In this document: positions 55,826 through 64,000 of the stretch, one piece after another
Layout: every line of letters starts with the position of its first letter
Position numbering within the stretch: the first letter of the stretch is position 1
Assembly: GCA_021029095.1 (NCBI GenBank)
Contig: JAJOHG010000060.1
Span: forward strand, 98,699-162,698
DNA length: 64,000 bases
Source: Phellopilus nigrolimitatus
Taxonomy: Eukaryota > Basidiomycota > Agaricomycetes > Hymenochaetales > Hymenochaetaceae
Reading direction: 5' to 3'
The notes under the pieces: model-generated
The model's input: only the letters and a program-made list of their open reading frames with translations
The model's database searches: none
Told to the model about the DNA's origin: nothing
Program-made: the position numbers and the translations under genes

Positions 55826-56396
55826 TCACCGCCGGTTTCGATTCTCCCCAATCCCCTTCGACGGACCAACAGCAGCGCCGCGTCTGATCTCTTCCTCGTC
55901 TAAACCAGCCTCTGCGAGAATTTTCTCCACTTCCCCGAGGATTGGCTTGTAGGCAGCTTGAAAGCCATTCAAACAAGTGTCAGCAATGCAAATTGTCTTT
56001 CCGAAGGAAAGCAGTCAAAGACAGACCATAGCGTTCCTGCGCGAGTGCGAACCCGTCCCGCCTAAGCATCTTCCCGCGGTTGTCGCTCGCCCCGTGCGCT
56101 TTGCCCGCCCAGTACTCCCCTGCATACACGGGTCAAATCGCGAAGTCGGTTAGCTAACAGCGCCGAGTAAGAATAAAATGTACAGCAAACTTGAGACGTA
56201 CTCGATCGCGCGTAGAACACTGCGAGTGTTTCTCCCGGTAGCGGCGTGCTGATGATATCCTCGGCGGAGCGAGCCTCAGACGCCTTCGCGTCATTAGCAG
56301 ACCCGAGGAACGCACGCGCCTTTTCGCGCAGGTCGGGCTACGGAATGCGTTAGCATGCAACAGGGCAGTTTGTCGAAGACAAAAAATTACACGAAC

Positions 56397-56430
<34 letters not shown>

Positions 56431-58817
56431 AGCTCGTCCTCCTCAGACTCGATCTTTCTCGTTTTCGTCTTCAACCTCGGCTTCGCATTCTCGCTAGTAT
56501 CTTCTCCTTCTCCACGGCCATCGTCACTCCCGCCTATATCCTCGTCCGCGTCATCCTCGTCATCCTCATCTTCGTCGTTGTCGTCGTCGTCATCGTCCTC
56601 GCTGCTCTCCAGGACGTCGCCGTCTTTTGGAAGCGCGACATCGCACGGCTTGAGGCACAAGAACCGATCAAGCTTGTCAAGCGGTAGAGCATAGAAGTCA
56701 TCTAATGTATATTCGCGAGGGCCGAACTCGAGAATACCTGCATATCTGTGTGAAAGTGACAACACAGCAGATAAGACATCTTATGGCCAAGGAAGGCTAA
56801 CGAGGAACGCACATGTAGAGCGTGTTTCGGAGTACGGCGAGCATCGCGTTGTAACGGGCGCGGGGGACGGTGAGGATTGGGTCGTCGGGATCGAAAGTCG
56901 GGTCTTCGAGGATCGGCGTCGCCTTCAGCGCGCTCGGTTTGGATTTTTGTTCGTCTTCATCTTCGCCGTTCCTGTCCTTCTCTGCATAATCGGCGTCGCT
57001 ATCTTCCTCATCGCGCTCTTCGCGCGGGCGGAATTGCACAGGCGCGGCAACCTGTTTCACCTTCCGTCCGCCAGCCACTTTGCCTTTACTCTTTGGTTTC
57101 CGCAACGTCAGCGATATCCACCTTCCCTTTTCCGTGAGCTGGTAGCCGTACCTGCAGAAACGCGAATAAGAACGGGCGCAATAGATCGAAGGAATTAGAC
57201 ACGTACAAGTCATTATGGAACACACTCTCAAGCGTCTCCTCGTTCGTATCTTCGTCCGTCACGCCACCGAATAGCACACCCAGGCCCTTCGCTCCCCATA
57301 CGGTCATCGTGCACCCAGAGCGCAGCGTCGGTGCATACCCGACCTTCTTGCGCTTCTCCCACTTTAGTGAAAACGGATGCTGCGAGGATTTGACGGATTT
57401 CGGTGGCGGGGGCCCAGATGCGTCGGTAGTGCTGAGGACGATCCTAGCCATTAGGGATAAGATTCTCACAGAAAGGAATAGCGAGGGCGAGAACAGTCAC
57501 ACCGAAGAAACCAAGTGTCTTCAAGCATGACACCAACCGGACGCTTGCCCTTTGCGTACTCCTTGCAGTAGCCACCTGCTCATACATCTCAATAAACACT
57601 AATATCACAAATTGCTGGGAAGATACTAACCATGCAGAACAATTCCATCCGCAGTCGAAAGGAAGGAGAAACCGCTTCGAGGCCTACGTAATTTATGCGG
57701 ATACAAAACCTAAAGGTTGGCAGCGGAAAGGGGGTATTTTAAGCGAAAACACAAACGAGGGTCTTCTGTCCCCTTCTCGATACTCGACTTGGCGCCAGAG
57801 ATATTCTTGAGTGTCAAAGTACCAGAGATCATTGAGGTAGTTGGCTGAACAGGTGTGAGCAAAGCGGATATAGATGAGGGTAATGGTGCGTACTCCGAAT
57901 TCCGGGGTCGTAGAACCCGCCGAATAAGAAAATGTAGTGCTTCCACATCGCCATTCTGAAACTAAGGGTGGTGAACCTTCACAAGGGTATCTCGGGAGAA
58001 CATACCTGCAACCGCTTCGTGCACTTGGGCGCACTTTCGTATCGATGCGATCCCATGTGTGTGTGCTGACGTCAAAACACCAGAAGTCACGGTAGTGGTG
58101 AAAGGAGTTCTGATATAACGAGGAAAATTCTCCACCTAAGGATGAGCGTGAGTCAAAAGCAGATCATACCTTTTGTATCGTGTTGACATTTACCGAAGAG
58201 AAAGAGCTTTCCGCCCCCTGCAGGTGAAGCAACGACTGCATGAGCAGACCGCGGACCCGGACACGTTTGAGACACGAATTTGCGCCACTCATTCTGCTCA
58301 GTCATTTCAGCTTCCGATTCAGAATAGCCCTTCGACACCATCGTCGACGACCGACCTTCTCTGGCGTGTATCGATAAACATCGTTGTAAAAGTACTACAA
58401 TTACGTTAGCCAAACTGCTCGAGGGGTGGACGAATGAGATACGCACCGCCTTCCCATCATCGCTGAAGAACTCTCCACCAATACACCACAGATAGTTTCC
58501 CGATGGGCAAGCGGTCAAGGTAGCATTGGCTCGCCGACTCGGTGGTCCTTCGACAATCTCTTCGGTGACAGTGTGGGCTTCCTCCCATTCTTTTCGCATC
58601 TACTGAGGTCTTCGCGTCACGCCCAAACTGCACATTCAGGGAATGGCTGGCTCACATTTTCCAGGATAGATTCCAGATCTTCCTCATCGTCGCGATCCTC
58701 TTTCTTCGATTTTCCGACTTTCTTTTGCTCCTTGCGCTCGACCTTTTGAGCGGTTTTCATTTTCTTGGCAGATCTTGCAGCAGCTTTGCCTAGTTCCGCA
58801 GTTTTCTTCTTAGCCAT
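55826..58817 (-). CDS. KEL3: Kelch-repeat protein KEL3/KLHDC4-like, 714 aa, fifteen exons
   Basis: Exons (high to low): 58656-58817, 58447-58599, 58356-58394, 58194-58293, 58006-58135, 57894-57955, 57757-57844, 57631-57683, 57503-57575, 57207-57443, 56813-57151, 56397-56745, 56202-56337, 56027-56119, 55826-55956; total 2145 nt in frame. It starts MAKKKTAELGKAAARSAKKM, a Lys-rich coil, then kelch blades: YLWCIGGEFFSDDGKA, YFYNDVYRYTPEKNEWRKF, GGGKLFLFGGEFSS, KHYIFLFGGFYDPG with YLNDLWYFDTQEYLW, GIVLHGGYCKEY, GVLFGGV. A long acidic stretch (EDDDDDDNDEDEDDEDDADE) and (EP)n follow. It ends ...EWxxGKAHGASDNRGKML-like with YWAGKAHGASDN and a C-terminal helical part, as in Kel3/KLHDC4 homologues. 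Function is poorly known. Tail to tail with the thiolase, 115 bp apart. Confidence 0.9.
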
Positions 58818-59125
58818 TGTAGGACAGAGATGCCTTGGGAAGTCTATGTAATTGACAGAAACAGCGTAAAGCAACTGGAAAGTTTCAATTGAGATCACGT
58901 GGAAATCTGTAGGATCGTCAGAACTGGTTCCTTTTCCCGCTCAAAAGCACATTGTGAAATGTCAAATGAGGTTCAGAGTGTATTCTTTATTGACCGATAA
59001 ACAAGGCTATAAACCAATGAGGTTGATTTGGAGAATAAAATCATAAAAAATTATAATCCGTTTTATAGCGTACATGTTGAGCATAGCCTTCCAGAGCACA
59101 ACAAAGCAATAAATATTGTGCACCG

Positions 59126-59170
59126 AAGTACATTCCACTCTGAAAAGCGTGTCATCCTTGTGCAGGGGCC

Positions 59171-59201
<31 letters not shown>

Positions 59202-59225
59202 TTCGTATGTCACCCCGAAGGGGAC
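59126..59225 (-). ncRNA. U6 spliceosomal snRNA (3' end approximate)
   Basis: On the minus strand: 5' stem-loop GTCCCCTTCGGGGTGAC (59209-59225), then ATTGGAACGATACAGAGAAG and ATTAGCATGGCCCCTGCACA followed by AGGATGACACGC. This contains the invariant ACAGAGA box, the AGC triad and the U4-pairing region, identical to canonical U6. After GACACGC the sequence (TTTTCAGAGTGGAATG...) no longer matches the usual 3' stem, and the only clear T run is four T at 59143-59146. It may be a functional gene with a divergent 3' end, or a pseudogene. It lies about 300 bp upstream of KEL3, same strand. Confidence 0.85.
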
Positions 59226-62200
59226 AAACACAAGAGATTGCGCTTCGGCGTGACAACTGCAGTTCTGAGTTTTGGTTGGTCGGCGGGTGGAAGTTGATAC
59301 GCTTACATACTCGCTGACTACCGCTACCCTTCTTGTCTCACATCTCGCATACCAATTGAAGTCCTCTGTCAAAGTGCATATACCATTTTCAGGATGATAA
59401 AAAGTTTTCAGCTTAGAAGACTCGTTTCAAGATAGTAAATACCATACGAGTTTCAAGACAGGATTGCAGCCTAGACCGAGTTTTGAGATAAAATTCATGT
59501 CCAGTTGAAGTCTAGCTTGCAGACAGCTGCCAAGGTAGAAAAAACATTTAGCAAGTATCCCTAGCGGTTTCTAATGCATTTCCGCATGCTAGAGAGTTTA
59601 TTGGATTTTAGTGAATATGCCGGTATAGGAATACGAACGTACTCCTTCAACAAAATTGACACGACCACGGGATCCATCATTCAAGCCGGTAAAGACACAT
59701 GTGAAATGTGAGATGAAAATTTGAGAAAAATACTGAACCGCGAGGAAGTTGAATGGCTATTTCATAGATAGGTCGAATCACAAATTCCATCAATGCAAGA
59801 TTTCATTTGCAAATTACGTTCCGTTAAACTCGATCTATCAGCACGCACAAGTGAGAATACACCAGATCAAACCGATGTTAGGAAAGGCACGCCAAGGGCG
59901 ATCATTTTAGAGCGACTTATACGCTTTCCAGCTGAGTTGAGAAATCCGGGGATATCGTTGATGCAGGGTGAGTTTCAAAACCACCTAGAAACATTCGCAG
60001 CCCAGGGATGAATGAGTTTGAAATAATAAAATTACGTGCACAGTCGTATTTGTCCACTAGATTGAAAATCAAGATCACTGTGAGTGAACTCGAGTCACAG
60101 ACTTACAGAACTTCTGCTTGCGCTCTGTTAGTGCTAAGATAGCAAGCAAATAGACTTTGCAAACATCAGACCGGAGCTTTGTGTTCAAAACAATTCATTG
60201 CTTTGAGCGCCAGTAATGCTTGCTCAGCGTGTTGTCAATATACTGCGTAAATTCAGTGGCATTGATAGAAGATGGCAACAGCGAATTGAAATATAAATAA
60301 CGCTGACTGTACATAGATGCTTGCGCAGTCATACGCACGGCCTCCGTGACCCGCATAGTAAGGTTTCCTGTTCGCGCATCTTCACGAAGGCGACGCCAGT
60401 ACTGCCGAGAAACACGGAATGTAAGTGAGACCGAGCGTGAGACGTTCGTCGCGGGAAGGGGTAACTGACCGAAAGGCACAATAACACCGACCTGGTCTTA
60501 ACTCCCAAATGAGATGCCGTTTTGTTGTTTTCATCCTCCCTATGCTCAGAAGTGCAAGTTCACCATTTATCCCGAAGCGAATGTGAAGATCTTAGTAGTT
60601 GCGTACATATATAGGTAGATGTTCAGCTTCAAGGAGAGCAATTCAAGCTTCGTTTGACGATTATAGTCGATCTTACCCCTGAACATGTCTATACATGTAC
60701 TCGATGGTGGCCAACCCACCTCTAGTCAAAAGGAAGAGGAGCATCGCCGTCTTGATGAGACAGCGCCAAGGGCAGGGAGTAAACACTAACAATGTCGATC
60801 CACAGCTACAGCTAGCCAGGTATGGCGATGCTCTCAATGAGTATTCAGGTCCCAATGCAGACAAGTCGGGGACAACAGCTTCGTCAAGTTGAGCAATCTA
60901 CACACTCTCAATGATCGATTCTGGTCAGGCTGGACGAGGCCTTCTACCTACACCCCGGTCAATTAAGGCCTCATATGTATATGAACCTTGCGAAGAGAGA
61001 GGGGCTTACTACTAGAAGGTAGTTGCGGGGAAGATAGGTATACAGGGTGTCATTAACACCTTCTTCGATCGCGCTCAGGGCGCTCAATATTCCGTCTATT
61101 TTCCGTCTATTGATTTCCTGGATGATGGCCGGATGGACGTGTTCGTGAGATGTTTTATAGAGTTCAGAAGCTGTTGTGGAAGGCACAGCATGAATCCTGG
61201 CTCAATCCTCTGAGTCCGAGCATATACTACGCCCGAGAAGAGGCTCGAGATCAGTACGAGGAAGGTGAAAATCCTTGATAAAATCAGATGATCGTCAGCT
61301 GCCAAGGACCTTCAAGAAGAAATCGCTTACTGTATTCGAGTAGGTATTACGAGTTCTCCGTGCAAATGTTGATCATGGCCGGTCAACTTGAACAGTGCTA
61401 TAACCAGATGGCCACAATGCCCGGATGCTGTTCAGAGAATTCAGGAAAGCCAGCGGCGTTGTGGTAGAGACAAACAGACTCGATTTGAAATTAAGCAAGA
61501 ACCGGGCCGTGATTCACATCAGATGATCAGAGGTTCGCGAACTCAATCTGGGGCATACAGTATGCGAATATGCAACAGATATAGCAGATATAATAGCTCT
61601 TGAAGCCGCCGCAGCTATTCAATGGGTCCGTAATTTTCGGAAAAAGGTGATGACGAAGTGAGAGGCCACCGTGACAGAAAGACAAAGGCTGCGCTAATAT
61701 ACAGAGAAGCTTTACACGTATAATAAATGTTGACGAACCACAACATCCAATTGACTATGATTTGTATGTCAAGCAAGGGCGTGTGAGTGAAAGCACGGCA
61801 TCGAGGAGTCCGTCAAAGGGTTTTGACATAAGTGTGTGACAGGTTCTTGCGTGAGTAAACGAATAGAAGTGATGGAAAGACGCAAAAGTTGCCAGCGGGA
61901 AGAGGCCGAGATGCCCGTTTTATGCGGACTGAACCTGAGTGGTCAGAGGTGTTCTTAGAAACTGGTGGTTACAAGAAGTATGCCAGAATATGAGCAGGTT
62001 CGATGCAGAAACAGCGAAAGAAGGGAATAGCTCAGGCGAGCTTGATAGTCAGTAGAATTCGCCAGACAGAATATTCGATGCTTCGAGGTTTCCTTTGTTT
62101 TGCACGGGAAGACCTGGTCATCCGTGTGACGAACTCTGTTAATCGTGCAGTTCGTAGTTCCGAAGGATAATAGAAGCGGTTAAGTCCAGATAGCGGTAGC

Positions 62201-64000
62201 ATTCTCCGAGGGTTTGAAGACTCCATGCGGACTGCAGGCACACAACAGCTCGATAGGATTTTCGGGGGCTCATAACAACGCGCATCTTTTCGCGAATCGC
62301 GTTCACGTCTACAAACTTCGCTAAATGCACTTGCTTCAGCTTGTGAGAAGCTCAGACACCAGAATACACTGCCCACCAAATATCTGCGTTGTTCATTCCC
62401 TCGATTGCCGCGACATGTCTCGACCATCTGTTGCTCTTCTCCGCTGCTATTCTTTGAACTCTAGAAGGCAGATGGCTCCAGGTATTTATCTCAGGCCGTG
62501 AGTCCCGCCATAACATCTTATCACAGAGCTGAAAGGCTGAGAAAACTTGAGCACGTACACGCGTCATCTGCCTGTAAGCTTCCGCACTTCAGCAAGCCAT
62601 ATCTTAGTCTTAAAAAAGATTAGCTCCAAGGGCATCGTCGGCGATGGTAAGCTTTTTTCAGCACCAAATTACGGGAGGTTGTGCCTGCGACGCCGCGATA
62701 TCGGAAAACGCCGTACTCGCGCTGATTTCGTATGTCCACTCGAAGACCGTAGACCTCCATTGTTGGACCTCCTCAGTAAGGAAAGAAACTTTGACCACGA
62801 GTCTTCTTCCATTTCGTTCACGTCCCCTGTTTTATGTCTGTTAGAAGGTCATAGACAAACCAACAGCGGCAGCATCCAGGGAGATACCTGCTCACCATCC
62901 ACCAAGATTTTGAATCGTAAAGCTTTAATTCTCGGCTCCCTCGATTGTTCAAAATTTTACAGTATCATTGATGTCCGAAGAAAAGAGAGAAAATAAGTTA
63001 AGCTTTCCACATATGTAACATATTGGTACGAACAGCATCATTCCTCGATGGCTATAGTTATCGCTCAAAAAGATAAGGATCCTGTGCCGGTTGACTTGAT
63101 GTGATGTGGCCAGCATCGGACAGAAGCGTCTTTGAAGCACTGTGGACAGTGAGTAAGCTCGGAGAGCGTGCCAGCTCTTGCGCCTGTTTCAACTGCTAGA
63201 TCCCGCGATCTGACGAGGAGCCACGTCGTTAAACGCTAAGAGCAGGACGCGTGATACAGCGCCGCCGCCAGAGCATTAATTTCATTGCGTTTGATGACTT
63301 GTTTTTAGCAAAACAACTTGAAGGCACAAAAGTGCCTTCAGTAAGCTCTCGGCACTACTCGCGCCATTGACTACAGAGTGAGAACATATTTACGAACGGT
63401 GCGTTGCGAGGTCGATTCCAGAAGCCATGCCTCGCCTTTGATTAACCATCTAAGGCTAAAATCATTCAGAAGCCTGCCTGAAAAAGAGAAAAGAAATTCG
63501 TATCAATGAGAACACACGGTCACGGCATACATTATGATGCGTATACCAGAGAAGAGGCGCTACGCAGGGGCTTCCGTGTTTTTCTGGGCTGGTATCTGGA
63601 ACACTGCAAGATCCCCGTTGATTGAGAAGACCCGAAGAGACGGAGGACATATATCAGTAGAGAAATGATAACTGAATCACTTGGTACTCAAAGAATGAAA
63701 TGAGAAATTATACAGAAGTTCAGACACAGATATCAAAAGAAAGCTGCCACAAGAGATAGACGCGTTTACTTGCAGACACGCCCTGTTGAGGCAGCACTGT
63801 CGGAAATGGGTTATAAAATACACCCTTCTTCTATCTTCTTTTCATCTTGTGAGCTTCGCAACCTAGGAATGCATCACTATCCTTCGCAGGAGCCTGCAAT
63901 TTACATAGCATATCGAACTTAATGCGCCGCTCGAGCATATGCAACAACGCCTCCCCTCTTCCCTGCTGTCGGGCTTCTTCAGCCTTCAAAGAAGTCACGA
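59226..64000. other. Gene-poor end region, possible gene fragments
   Basis: 4.8 kb without a firmly supported gene. Minus-strand candidate exons exist between 60195 and 61305 (see the separate entry), including a hydrophobic piece LIKTAMLLFLLTRGGLATIE at about 60680-60750 that could be a membrane helix. From 61.6 kb to the end no coding signal, repeat or RNA gene stands out. Confidence 0.4.
60195..60401 (-). CDS. Possible terminal exon of an unrecognised gene
   Basis: Acceptor TCTCGGCAG before 60401, then 69 codons to a TGA: YWRRLREDARTGNLTMRVTE, then AVRMTAQASMYSQRYLYFNS, ending DNTLSKHYWRSKQ. An upstream piece that would join in phase (EDENNKTASHLGVKTRSVLL, about 60480-60560) is possible. 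The amino-acid usage is plausible, but the family is not recognised and the gene start was not found. It may be a relic. Confidence 0.3.
   Translation of the reverse strand, partial: YWRRLREDARTGNLTMRVTEAVRMTAQASMYSQRYLYFNSLLPSSINATEFTQYIDNTLSKHYWRSKQ

Noticed and set aside
59007..59372. 121-codon minus-strand frame
   Set aside because: It contains the U6 snRNA sequence; the conservation is RNA, not protein.
1..64000. CRISPR arrays, bacterial operons, rRNA or tRNA genes
   Set aside because: None seen. Tandem repeats present have no unique spacers; no cloverleaf with a TTCRANNC box was convincing by eye, though a tRNAscan run would be decisive.

Overview
The window looks like nuclear DNA of a filamentous basidiomycete, most likely an Agaricomycete. 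The evidence is many short spliceosomal introns (about 50-90 nt, GTRNGT donors), tightly packed housekeeping genes, a GC-rich coding style, a polyporopepsin-like aspartic protease remnant and basidiomycete-style low-complexity proteins. Intron structures were worked out by hand from splice consensus, reading frame and family alignment from memory. No similarity search or transcript data was used.

Layout. 1-3.4 kb: two divergent multi-finger C2H2 genes (the first truncated by the window edge), separated by two decayed pieces of a PX-domain gene. 3.5-5.1 kb: a coatomer beta-prime fragment, a 33-base G run and a decayed dispersed gene copy. 5.6-12.7 kb: two large low-complexity proteins that share a Ser-Trp-Tyr (SWY) motif, with a small coiled ORF between them. 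13.3-14.7 kb: a broken aspartic protease. 15.6-20.7 kb: a 69-aa protein and the karyopherin Kap123/importin-4 gene. 21.4-22.9 kb: a 513-aa protein built by internal duplication. 23.8-28.4 kb: a small AT-rich ORF, a 21-bp minisatellite and two more C2H2 paralogues. 29.7-33.5 kb: a third SWY-motif gene, a DUF1764 gene and the intact PX-domain gene. 33.5-41.9 kb: a long gene-poor stretch with repeats. 41.9-44 kb: a Zn2Cys6 transcription factor. 45.4-48.5 kb: prephenate dehydrogenase TYR1 and a 136-aa small protein. 51.3-52.2 kb: RPB7. 53.2-54.1 kb: second copy of the decayed dispersed gene. 54.3-58.8 kb: a 3-ketoacyl-CoA thiolase and the 15-exon kelch protein KEL3, tail to tail. 59.1-59.2 kb: a U6 snRNA gene. 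59.2-64 kb: gene-poor.

How the parts relate. The housekeeping genes (KAP123, TYR1, RPB7, POT1, KEL3, DUF1764, U6) are unrelated conserved genes and form no pathway. The accessory part is more coherent. C2H2 genes, SWY-motif genes and PX sequences all occur near 1-12.7 kb and again at 25-33.5 kb. This suggests an old segmental duplication in which the first PX copy decayed. The four C2H2 genes fall into two pairs (genes at 1-788 and 27398; genes at 2417 and 25396) that also share upstream sequence. The least explained material is the SWY-motif family and the internally duplicated protein.
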